DNA from: Ascidia mentula
Lineage: Eukaryota; Chordata; Ascidiacea; Phlebobranchia; Ascidiidae
DNA length: 64,000 bases
Direction: 5' to 3'
Assembly: GCA_947561715.1 (NCBI GenBank)
Contig: OX387204.1
Span: 15,381,001 to 15,445,000, forward strand
The position numbers and the translations under genes were made by a program. Positions 1 to 12,000 of the stretch are shown here, in pieces (position 1 is the stretch's first letter; each line of letters starts with the position of its first letter). The notes beneath the pieces are model-generated. The model saw only the letters and a program-made list of their open reading frames with translations, ran no database searches and had not been told where the DNA came from.

Positions 1-41
1 GCGCTTTGGTGATATGGCAAATGTTCTCTTATAGCGTAAGT

Positions 42-407
42 CTGTGTTTCCCAACCGGTGGTACGTTTACCGCTAGTGGTATGCGACCGCATTTCAGGTG
101 GTACGCGAGCACCTTTCCGTAATTATCTTAGCTCTTACTTGGTGGAACGTGCGTTCAGCGCATTCTCCACTCTTTTAGATGGAAAAAGAAATCGTCTTAA
201 TATCGACAATTGAGGAGACTTACGATTGTTTTTGTCCGACATGAAACCTGATATTAAGAAACTGGCGTCATTGCACCAACCTCACCCATCGCATTAATTG
301 ACAAGCAACAAATAAATTCGCTGTGTTTTTTTGTCTGGTCTGTTGGGCGTTGTTAAATGACTAAGGTGTTTGGGGGGCGGTACAGAAAAAAAGTTTGAGA
401 AACACCG
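42..407 (+). mobile_element. hAT DNA transposon remnant with transposase C-terminal end
   Basis: The ends form imperfect terminal inverted repeats: CTGTGTTTCCCAACC at 42 against the reverse complement of a GTTTGAGAAACACCG end at 407. Inside, 139-297 on the plus strand reads as the C-terminal end of a hAT (ZBED5/SCAND3-like) transposase. It shows VERAFSAF, then RNRLNID, then DLRLFLSDMKPDIKKLA and a final HPSH before TAA, with one internal TAG. The layout is a short internally deleted copy that has lost most of its transposase. No matching 8-bp target duplication was seen at these exact borders (GCGTAAGT left, ATCTAACC right), so a border may be off or decayed. It lies in the last visible intron of the minus-strand dehydrogenase gene. 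Confidence 0.7.
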
Positions 408-414
408 ATCTAAC

Positions 415-2327
415 CTGTAATATCCTCCGCTGGTAGGTTCAATGTTCGGTGCTATAGCGCAAAATACGGGTGCCCTTGCTCCCTTTTCAGCGCTTATCCA
501 TACCAACTTATCCATGAGTGGAAGAAATGAGAGCCAGATTCTACATTTCCACGGCAGGTTTCCTCCAGGTGATAAGATGTGACGTATTATATTGGTTTTG
601 ACGTAACCCGGATGTACAGCAAACACCGAAACATTCGTGTCTAAAAGAAAACATATTTTTTCAAACAAAAATAAATTAATTAAACTGCCGGTGTCGCACT
701 ATATAGAGCCACAGACTGTTTTTAATCTAAATGGAAAAGCACAACTAAAGTTAATGTGGTATTACTGCAATTCTAACCTTACCTCGCAAAAGTTTTGCCA
801 TCTGTCTCACGAATAAAACATTCATGAGCTTGCTCTGATAGTAAGCTTCAGCTTGGCTGTAGTCGCGTTGCAAGTTCACGTCGTCCCACCGAATCGAACC
901 TTTTTCGTGGAGAATCGACGATACAGTGACGATACGGCTTGGTGCACTGGCCTGTGTTATATGGCATGTTTTTCATTTCTTAACATGAAAAATGGATGTG
1001 AAAAAACATGTGGAAAACTGTAACCAAATGTATTTGAAACAACAAACACAGTGGGTACAGTGAAGGGAAAAACATGCAATTTTTTTATTCAAAAGCTGCA
1101 TTTCGACGTATATCCCTTGAAACCATCACCCGGGCCCCTTTGGGGTAAGCAAACGCCATGTTGGGAACCATTAATGCAAACGAAGGTAATTACTTTCAAA
1201 ACATCCAGTAGTAGGTCGGTCAGCAGGAAGTGGCCGAGGTGGTTTACTTGGAGGTGGGTCTCAAATCCGTCTTCGGTTTCCGCCTGTTCGCACATCATTA
1301 TCCCTGTTTAGAAACATGAATGTTGATGCTGATAGGACACACATAAATTTTCTGGTGTTTACATTCTTGGTATTTTACCATTCGCATTTCTGTGCAAAGT
1401 GGTGTCAATATTACATTTCAAGACTACATACTTTTTATTACGTTATGGGTTTATATATTGCTGGTAGCGGTCTGCAAGATGTTAAGCAATTAAAAAAAAA
1501 CCTTATGTTTATATAGGAGAAAAATTCCCATAGCCTCTTATTTCAACAAATATTGTAATAAATACTGCGATTGCTGTCAGGCCTGCTGCAATTTAAACAG
1601 AACTGATCCTCTGCCAAAAATTAACATAGTTTATTTCTCCGACGTTTTGTCTGTCATACAGCAAGACCATAGTTTTTACCAATTTAAACTTAAACCCCTC
1701 GCTGTATGACAGACGAAACGTCGATAAAATACGTTTGCCAGTAGATCAGTTCTATCATAAAATGCTTAACCTGACTGGTATTTGGTTTGAAGTACATGTT
1801 TTGTTCCTTCAATATACGACCCGTATCTGTTTAAGGTTTACCTGCGTTGTTCACCAACACGTCCAGTCTTTCTTCGGTTTCCTTGAATTCTTTCGCAAAA
1901 CTTCGTACGCTTTTAAAAGATGACAAATTGAGAATCATCGTTCGGACGTTTCGTTCGTCGCAGACAGTTTTGGCGACTATCTGCACGTTCAAATTAACCA
2001 AATCCGTGATTTCATGTCGTATATTATTATTTTTACGCAGCAGTATAGACCGTTGTATATTTTGACGTCTACCTATATGCTTTTTGGTTGAGCAATAAAG
2101 TTCCAAATACAGCGTTTTACGCAATAATAATACAAATTTGGTAATTTCCGTGATAATGAACATACACGTTCTTTGGCTTCCTCCGCCCTTTGAAGGTCTC
2201 TGCAAGCTAGTATCACCCTACTTCCGCGTTTAGCAAAATCCAAGGCAGTCCAAAACCCGATTCCACTGTTGCTTCCGGTTACGATCCCCGTCTTTCCCTC
2301 CATACTGATGTCTTCAAAGTCATCCAT
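415..2327 (-). CDS. Short-chain dehydrogenase, retinol dehydrogenase 11-14-like (3' end outside window)
   Basis: Five minus-strand exons join in phase: 2327-2166, 1980-1842, 1303-1194, 951-783 and 640-415, giving 268 residues plus two bases. The start ATG at 2327 opens a short N terminus followed directly by the Rossmann motif TGSNSGIG (residues 17-24). Further hallmarks are NNAG (98-101), [12 protein letters not shown], the VSS catalytic serine (about 149), the YxxxK pair Y174/K178 in YYQSKLMN, and VHPGYVKT. The order and spacing match the RDH11-14 branch of the SDR family, NAD(P)-dependent oxidoreductases acting on retinoids or lipid carbonyls at ER membranes. The substrate is not readable from sequence. 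No hydrophobic leader is seen, so membrane attachment is doubtful. The frame is still open in phase 2 at the donor at 414, so the final exon should lie left of the window. Confidence 0.85.
1599..1753. repeat. Foldback (MITE-like) inverted repeat in the dehydrogenase intron
   Basis: The outer arms begin AGAACTGATC at 1599 and end GATCAGTTCT at 1753. An inner pair of 23-bp arms (1640-1662 and 1701-1723, one mismatch) carries the word GTCTGTCATACAGC and its complement around a 38-bp loop. The element folds back almost end to end, as a small non-autonomous DNA transposon would. It sits between dehydrogenase exons 2 and 3. No clear target duplication was found. Confidence 0.6.
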
Positions 2328-5300
2328 TCTTTATTTTGTGATTACTTTACAAATAGTTTACAATCCGAGTGAATCAGCTCCAATATTCAACAAAAACGCA
2401 TTGAATTGATACATGTTTGCTAATTCCTTACTATGTCAAATTAGGACACCTAAAATCAACAACAAGACACATGGTAACTCACAAAAACAGTAAAATTCAT
2501 CATAAGATTACAGTAACAAATGACACCACAGTTCTGCTATAAACTAAGTGTCAGTAGAGTGTTCTTTTACATCCTAGTGCAGTACGCATACGATTAAACT
2601 ATTGCTTCGCAAACAATCATATAAAATTTTTCGAAAATAGGATTTTGAAGGTCGAACAAAACCCCTTCGTCAAGCGTGCAAGTGGCACTTTTTTCATGGA
2701 GTTTAGTTTGCCACCACAAAGTACATGAAAGTATAGCACACATAACCTAGGCAACAAATAAAGAGAATTAAACGCAGTTTATGACTATATACCAACTACA
2801 AAAACACTCCTCTTCTGTATTTGTTTTATTCGATCATTACAGTGCTATATAGTATATCGACTTTTTAATGTACGACTGCCAAACAGCGGAGTTCATTATT
2901 CGCCTACAAATATTAAGCAAGTTACGCTTATTGTGCTACCACAAAAGAAAACCTTATTCCAAACTGTTATTCCACATGTTACTATTGAACTCTTCGCTTA
3001 AAAGCACACCCTGCGTCAGTAGTCACTAAGACAGATGGTGCTTTTTTCTGTGATGCGACGCTCGTGCATTTAAGTACTGTCAAGAATCATACAAAACTCA
3101 AATAGTATTCAAAATTTAAAAACGAACGGTTTCTAATTTGGTGATGACGTTTAAAACTACATTACATCGAAAGCACACTGGTCCTAAACTAACGAAAAAG
3201 TTCTATGTATATAGATTATATACCAGGGCTGAACAAACCTGTTCAGTGAAAAGGCCACTTGAGGAAAAGCACGAACGCCAGCGAGCCACAAAATCAGTAT
3301 GTAGTAGAGTTAGTGCCAGGGTCGGCGCATGATCAGTTTGTACCCTAAGCAAGTTTCTGATTTTTCGCCCCAGTAAACCACTTAATGCCACCATAATTGC
3401 TGATTATTGGTAGATAGCAGGGTTTTTAATGCATTGAAGGAGAGGTTATCCCGATGTGTAATTTTCAGTACATGGGTCTGGCGCTTTTTTACGAAGTGAT
3501 GCGCCCCCGTAGGGCTGTGCGCCCGAGGGTGGTTGACTAGTTCGCCTAATGGACGCGCCGGACCTGATTAGTGCTGTAAAATCTGAATACCTTCAGTCAA
3601 TTTCCGTCTCGATACCCATATTGCAAGACATCATTTTTTTTCCATATAAACTTGAAATCACTTAGGTAAACGGCAAGGCACGGTTCCAAAAAGAAGAAAT
3701 TGCTGAAATTATTCTATGTGGGGATCGGCGTCAGGTCGAATCCGAACATTGAAATGTCTGTACCATTCGGTTGAACCTGAATGTCCGATTTCGGTCAGGC
3801 AAATCCTAATATAACTACATGGATTTGTTGCTGGGTTGCGATGAAATAACTGAACCATGCGCTGTTGTGGTTTGAAAAGGTTTGCATTACATGGGAACAG
3901 AAGGTCAAAGTTTATAATCACGTTGAAAACGCGTCCCTGTATTTTATGCACTATAAAAACCTGATGTCAAACGTTCTCGCAACTGTACTGTATTATTTTC
4001 TTTCATATTAAAAATACAATCCCAAAGTTTTTTTTTAAATATTAGCCTTCTAGCATTTTCTACTCATTTGCCTACAAACAATAAATTATTATACCGAGAA
4101 CACATCGGAACATATATTGTAGATTATACAGTACGCTCATGCAACTACATGACTGTCTAGGCACTTGCATGTCCACATTAAATAGTCACAGGACCACTTT
4201 TGACAAAGCTATCATAACATTAAACGATTCATATTTAACGTCGCGTGCCCACATTGAACAACGAGAACAACTCACGTGCAACCTTTCACAAATTAAAATG
4301 GAACTTATCACGCACGTCAACAAGCATTCGAGCACGTCTATGTTGTCATTGTAAGTCCCCAACGGTACAGAACAAAAGCTATGCTTAAAATTACTGGTAT
4401 TTGAAAACAATATGTGAGGAATAGGACGCTCTTAAAACCACAAATTGTATATTTTTTGCTTTTTCTGCAGTCCTAATATTTCACTGCTACTCTAAGGGCG
4501 TATGTAGAATTGGTTAATTTAACAGCCCAAAACCGCAATTTCGGATAAAAGTTTGATGTCCTTCGAAAGCAGGACAGTATGTGATTATTTGCTGTAAAGG
4601 ATTTGTGCAAAGTTTTATAAGCAAAAGTTTTTAAGCTGTGTGAACAAGGCTAGGCGTGGCAAGGGAGATTTCCACAGGTTTAATCTTGTTCTTCCTTAAT
4701 CAAAACAATTAAAGACACTAATACAAACCGAGAGCAAGACATCATTAAATTGATCTGCGCTTATTGAATTAAAAGTGATGAAATGTAAAAAGGCGGAAGG
4801 GTGGCCACAAAATTTGCATTAAACTCGTAAGCCTTTTGCTAGTGCTAAAGGACTGTAGGTAGCACATTTTATGAATATTGCTTGTAGACCTACATTTGTT
4901 CTCAAAAGCTTAACCTCTAACACCAACCACGGTGTTTTCTTTAATTGCGGAATACTACACCCTGTCACTTAACAAGATAACAGCGACCAACTCTATATAC
5001 AGGGACTCTTCTTGCGCTAACAACAAGGCTGGCTTGCATCGATTGGCACGTCAATTATATACATATGACGCTATAACACAATGGCATGAAAAACGGAAAT
5101 TGTCTTCATTTTGATATCAACATTTGATATAGTTCTGTCAACATTAAAAAATAGCTGCGAAGCGTACTTCGTTACCGAAGGCACTTTAATAGCTTTGGCC
5201 ACACAAAATTCGAATTTCAACTGGTGAAAACGGTCATCTAAAATAAATATTTATTTATTGGAGGAATCAACTTTATCTTCCTGAAATGATGTTTATACAT

Positions 5301-6026
5301 TGCTCACTTCAATTTGTTTCTTGTACATTTACCATGTAAAATTCTTCATGGTTTAATGTCCGCTAGATGATGCAATTGAGCAGTTAATTTTGGCGCCTTT
5401 TTGAATTTGCCTCCAAAAGCTGAAGTGGGACATTTATTTGTTTGTGCCACAGACCGTGGATTTACAGATTGTTCATCCCTGTGTCAGGCATGACTGTTCT
5501 TTGAACTGTTCAGACTGTTCTGAAAGACAGAAGAAAGGGCCATGTGTACCAAAGCCCGTGCTGTTTGCTTACCAGTTAGGCTACTAAGCTTTAAAACGTC
5601 TTGTAACGCAGAGATGCTTGCTAGTTGCAGTTAAAGAGTAGAATGGCAACAGGGATTAAGTTATTAATGCACAGGCTATTCTTGAAAATAAAGAAAGCAA
5701 TTTTTTTATCATAAATATATGCAAAGATGCCTGTCTTTATGCAAGAATGAGTCAACATTTGGCAAGATTTTAAAAAGTATTACGATTTTTGTACCAAATG
5801 AAACTATAATAGCACTATTACTGCCCAGCTATGAAGTTTAGTTTTGTAAATAGTTGCACTGTCTTTCTTTGTAGGACCAAATATTTACGTATAAAGCATG
5901 ATTATACAACTGCAATGGAAATGACCATGTACAAAGTTCCTACTGTGCAATATGAGTTACTGACTTAAATTGTAAAAAAGCCTGCCTATGCACTTATTAC
6001 TGAAAGATAATTTTAACCAATAAGCC
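2328..6026. other. Intergenic region between divergent dehydrogenase and MICAL genes
   Basis: This 3.7-kb AT-rich region separates the starts of two divergent genes, so it should hold both promoters and any MICAL 5' untranslated exons. I see no convincing coding ORF, TATA box or CpG cluster that fixes a start site. The one defined object is the MITE at 3317-3566. Confidence 0.6.
3317..3566. mobile_element. Non-autonomous hAT-type MITE with 8-bp target duplication
   Basis: The left end CAGGGTCGGCGC (3317) pairs with the right end GCGCCGGACCTG (to 3566) as terminal inverted repeats with two mismatches. The flanks are GTTAGTGC (3309-3316) and ATTAGTGC (3567-3574), an 8-bp target duplication with one mismatch, the hAT hallmark. 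The 250-bp interior has no ORF. It includes the CGCCCCnGTAGGGC style of sub-terminal sequence often seen in hAT elements. Confidence 0.75.
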
Positions 6027-9000
6027 ATGGTGATCAGTACTAATGATGACCTCGAAAAAGATGCTGAAACTTTGCCAGAAGGTGAAGAACAGCCAGGACC
6101 TGTCAAGTTGTTCGACAGGTATCACATGCTATTAGTTGTATATCTGGATAAAATTTACATTCATCAAATTATCTATATTTTTTATTTGTTGTTGATTAAA
6201 TTCTTCTCCAAAATACAGATGACCATTTGTTTTGTTTACTTTATGTTGCTGTTATGTGAGGTTTACATTTTTTTGTCATTGTAAGATTTGTGATGTGCTT
6301 TTAGGCAAGGTGACGTTTCAATTTCTTAACTATAACTTTAATCTATCACTTTCAGCTTTGTCCAAGCGCAAACATGTATCAAGACGCTTTCAACATTCCA
6401 TGATCTTTGCAAAGCCATTGATGTAGAATATCCTCCTTCACAATCATCCAATGATCACTGTACCTTCTATCCTCGTCTCAAGAAGCACCTTTCTGACTCA
6501 TGGAAAGCAAAGTCCTTGTGGTCCAAACTGGACAAGAGATTCTATGGGCCAGAGTATTTTCAAAATCCGAGAATGAGCAAAAATGATGGACAAAGAGTTG
6601 CAGAAAACACAAAAGTAGGTTGATCAATTTTTATGCTCTATTGTAATGATTTTGATGTAAACTTGAGTAATATCTTGTAGCGTTCTTCAGGAGAAGGTAA
6701 TTGTTTGTGTATGGAAAGCGTGAAAAGAGCAGTAAACTCTATGTTTCACTTAAAATTCTCTTTCTACTGGTAAACAAAATGAGTCGTGCCACTCCTATAT
6801 TTGGAATTCTGTTTGATTCCTTAGATGCATATTAAAAATTAATGAAACTCACAGAGTATATGCATATTAAAAGGGTGCTTAGGATTTTACTTATACTGAG
6901 GTAAACTCATAGTTTACTCACAAACAATATAAATACTGTATATATACAGTAAGTGTAGATTTGTCTTCACTGGATGTTTCAAGATGAAAAATATTCCTGA
7001 TTGCCTTGTAGTCCAACATGCTTGCTATAGATATTGTAATCTATTAACTGAGTTAGCACTAGCAGTGGATATTGTCAGGATGTACATGGCTTTAAAATAT
7101 GACATGGGGGGATTGTAATTTAATACATATGGCATAAAATTTGCAGCACGCTCTGACTTTGAATAGGGCGCCAAAACGGTTCATTCGCTCCACAGTTAAT
7201 GCGGTCCTTCCCTTGTGCTACAATTTGTAACCGACGCGTCGACAGCATTCGGGTCGGTGCAGACAGGTTTAATAACTGCCCATCCTTCCGGGCGCGGGCT
7301 GGAGTATCGTCGTTTCAATTGCTTGGCAGTTTGTGCCACTTGTGGCGGTTAAACACTCATGTACAGCTCTTTGTCACAGGTTTGCCGGTCCGTAAAGTTA
7401 ATTGGCGCTCCGTGAAAGGCGGATCCGGTAGCGGTTGGTTGGTAATACGCCTTGCGGGTCTTTTTGTATTGTTAACATTTAGTATATTGCTACTTTATCA
7501 AATTGTCGCTACGCACGTTTCCACTGATTTAAGTACGTGGGGTAGTTCTTAATAAGGAAGCTGGCAATAGTATTTGCTTATGTGGCAATTTATAATTTAA
7601 TTACATTGGGTAAGAAACAAATTGGTTTGTATAAGTTTAAATTTATTTCCATCTATTGATTTGTTTTTAATTTATTGTGATTGTTACAAAACCCTGCTAA
7701 GACAACATACTAAAACTGCACTTAAAAAAGGACAATAATCGAAAAGCAAGGAAATGACAGTCGATCAATTTTCGCCAAACAAGTCAAGTTTATTGATTTG
7801 ACGCCTCACCAAACTCGATAAATTACAAGGTTTTGTCTCTTTCCCAGTTTACACCGCAAGTTTTCGACGCACGTGACACCCCTTGCGTCACAGCGCGGTC
7901 TTGTCTCGTAATAATTGTGATCCCCAAACATGATAACATCATTTCAGTAAGCGTGGACGTGGATTTTCGATTAGACTAAAACCCTTCTTGTTGTACGTCG
8001 GACGGTTTATTGCAGTCTGTTGAAACTGTGGTCTGGTGCTTAGATGTTATCGGAACTCCAAAATTTGACACGAAAACGACAGTTTTTTCTCGATTTCCTA
8101 TTGTTTTAACCTCATGGTTTAATTAGGTCTTACTCAAACACTTGCATCATTCTGCGCTATATCTTATTTTTGTAAAATATTAGGACAGTTGGCGTTTATA
8201 ATTTCGGTTTTAACCTCCAGGTACAGTAATGAATAGATAGTGGTTCATATGCAGTAAAACACGTAATTTAGTGCAAATTACCGAGTTATATCAGTGACAA
8301 CCAAACCAAATGTTTTCAATAATGTCTCTTCCACGGAAAAATAAAAGACCAGATGTAGAACATTTGCCGAGCGGATGCCAGTCACCTGCTGATACAACTG
8401 GTTTCCTTGTTTAGATCGACTCATCAATAAGCGTTAGAACATAAGCCAGTCGAATCGCTCAACAAGGCAACACTTTCTTGTTTGTGTTCATCAGTTGCGT
8501 TGTCTGGTTCGATCAAACTGACGACTGCGCACGTGGTTTTCACTTCTGTGTCATTTCTCCTCACGCGTTGTCGCAATTTGACGCAAAACGACAAAATTTC
8601 CGACGCCGACACAATTCGCCAGTAGCCTGTATCTAATGAGATAATGTGTTGAGCAGACGGAACATGGGACATTACGCGGTTATTTTTCTGCTCATTTAGT
8701 GATGTTTTTCCCGAAAATGACTTTTTCTTGGGCGGTCGGCGCTCGATTTTGTGTTTTTTGGCAAATCTGTACAAAAGGCCGCGGGAGTTTTTGACGCTTG
8801 TAGTGATGTTGGTGGGTAAACAAACACAGATCAGTTTAACCTTGTTGTTCACCGTGTTCGTGTGTCACTGACTGGTTTCTCGTCCAGTCGAAAAACTGTA
8901 GGTTTAACATCCTTCTACTTCACTCCAGCCATGATAGCGGGGCAAGAAATACACAAATTTGTCTCTGAGTACGTCAAGGAAGTGAACATTTTATCTCTTA

Positions 9001-12000
9001 TATTCTGTAACGCCCAAACAAACCTAAAACCAAAACAACGTATTGTGGAAATTAGAGCATAGCGTATAAGGATGGCTGTTGATATCGACCGTGTTTAAAA
9101 CCCCAGTGACCCAAGAAGTTCGCTATTCATATCTTCGTGTTGAATACTTCATTGATTTCGATTCAATCCTTTTTCCCATGTTGATTTCTACTCGTAACCA
9201 CGAAACTTTATGTGAACAAAGGTGGTGATTAAAATAGTTCACTGAAACCAGATATCACATAGGAGTTGCGTGCTTAGCGGTTTTATTGTCGATTTTAACA
9301 GGAGTGGGTGAATTTACCTTTCACATTTTCTAGTTAAGTTTTTTGGGTTTTCCGTTGTTCGCCTTTGGACGCGTATTTTATTTTAACAAAACAAATTCGT
9401 GTTGTTTTGTTGTAATTACACGGGTAACTCCATTGTAGGTGTGTTATAATGGGACTGATTTCCCGAAAGAAAAACACTTTTTATATTTAAATTAGCGCAG
9501 AGGAACCCTTCAAAACAAATTAACACCTTGCGTGTATTATAACGTTTACAAGCCGTTTCCTTTCACGAACTCCATTTTCCGGACTTGACACCTGTATGTA
9601 AAAACCGCACTGCCCACTGTAAGCCACATGTTTAACACAGCACGTGATATTTAATCAGGGACCATCTTTTAATAAAGGCACAAAATTAAGCACATCGTGC
9701 CACCACAAACCGCTTAACCCACGTACAGAAACGTCAATGAAAACCCAACCGTTTGATCAGGCGATGGCAAAATCCCGTTCAGTTGAATGCAATCATAGCG
9801 GGGGGCGTTTTTGATAGATTAGAACTGTTTCCCGGCACTGTCAGTCGTCTGCCTTCCCATATGTTTCCTACGCATTCGCGCCGGCGCCCAGTCCCAAGCA
9901 AATGTAAACAGGACGGCCGGCAGCCCCCTTGGGCGGCCGCAGACTAGTGTCGTCACAATGTCTTTGCGTAAAGCCTCTGCTGGGCCTTATGGCGTAATAA
10001 AAGGGCAACGAAACGAAAGCCGATTTCACGACGCTGCGTTTTGTGATATCACGTGACGGTGTGTGACGTTACCGATCAACAACAAAGCAGTTGTGTGTGT
10101 ACTGTTTGTCTCTATCCTGAAAAGTGAATCATCTAATCTTGCCCCTGGCAAAACAGCCTATGTTTTTGTAGCACTTTGGTGTTGATTGCGATTGTTTTGC
10201 TTGAAAACCGCATGCTTGCCACGCGTGAACTTTCAAGTATCAAACACTGCGTTACAGTTTAGGAGAAAATCGTTTGGTGGTGAACTAAGTAATTTCCAAG
10301 GTAGTTTTTCGTGGAGTGGTTTCCAAACCTAGCGTCGTGATGCCTTGGTGTGTGTTGTTTCGAGTATTCTGGGAAGTCGTGTAATATTTTAATCTAAAAA
10401 AGTGGCGTTTTTGAAAAAAGGGCAGATAACAAGATAAGATATCCGCTTTCACCAACATAACAAATTTAAATCGTCACAGTTTAATTTGCAAAAGCGATAA
10501 TGATGAGGCCAACAAGCAAAATATATATATCTAGGAAAAACGTCAAACAAACGACATAGGACTGTACAGGAGTTGTTCAATACATCTGTTACGAAGTCTT
10601 TGTTGGCCATAAAGATAACAGGAGATTCCGATAATACGAACTTCCATTCGTCCCAATTAAGTTCAGATGCGTCGCAACTGCGTTGAAACTTTCCAAATGC
10701 TTTACAGGTTAAACAAGTTTGGGGCCACTGCCTGAAGGCACTTGATTTGTAATCTTATATTTTCGAAAGTTATATTTTAAGTGTGTCCTTGCGCCACGCT
10801 GCTTTACATTCGTCATTACACAATCGTCAGAATCATCTTGTAAATTGATTCCCATAACCACTGGATATATACCACGGGTGGCATGAATCACTTCTAGGTT
10901 TAACCTCAACTCGCAACGTCGTAAAGGTCATTCAATGAAAAGCTAACAATAGCTGGGGCATGGATCGACGGAGAACTGATTTCTCAGCAACTGTATTGTA
11001 AGTACCGAAAACGTTTGGTTTGCAAAGAAGTTGATAGCTTTCCTGGTTTCATTTTTTATGTCTGTGTACTTGTAGTTGATATTATTGGTCACTACGTCAT
11101 GCATGTCATGAACTTCGAACCGTTCTCAGATTATGCAGTAACACGCGCGGTTACCAATCTGATGGTCAGTGTGATTTTTTTAAAACTGCCACTGACAGTA
11201 CTTCATTTATATTAGATATTGTATACATTTAAACTTGTGTGTGATGTTACTGTAAGTATTGCCCTTGGTATTACAACAAATCAGTTACAAAAAATGGAAT
11301 CTGGATCATCCACTAAAGATAAATGCTTTTCACAACATGGCCTAACCCACGTTCACCAACTGAAAACACCAATGTTTCTTGATGTATCCGTTTTTTCTTA
11401 TATTGTAACTACCACATGTACCACAGTCTAATAAATGATCAGGCTTTTGTCATATATAATATCACGTACTTGTGCAGTTAAGCGTATTACATGTCCAAAT
11501 AAGACGCCGTAAACTTTAATCGAAGCTTTCCTATTGGTTTTTAAACCTCTGTCTCGTGTCTTCCACCCGAGTAAACAACCCAACCTGTACGCCATTAACA
11601 GAAGCGTGAATAATAGATGAGAGCACTTGAGAATTAAGCAGCTGGGGCCTCAACGCTCAAGCGCAGCAAGTTTAAACTGAATGTGAATTTCGATAATTGT
11701 CTCAAGTTGCGCATCTGTCTTAAAGAGGTGCGCTGTCACAATTGTAAGTGTCATTTTTATTGCTTTGTTTTTGTTGTTGTTGTAATTCGGTTGGCGGCGA
11801 GCAGCGGTAAACATACAGTCGAGAAATTTGTCCGTTTTATGTCACACAAATGTATTCTTGCCAAAACAGTTCCCAATTCTACATTCCTGTTCACGTGACA
11901 ACATGACTACGAAAAAGTGGATCTAGGTTAGGTCGACCTCAGACAGTACACAACACATTGCACGTTGATTGACTCTAATTGGAAGTGGACCAACATAAAC

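Noticed and set aside
9875-9950. NotI and SpeI sites close together, suspected cloning vector
   Set aside because: The surrounding sequence is ordinary CpG-rich genomic DNA with no vector sequence I recognise.
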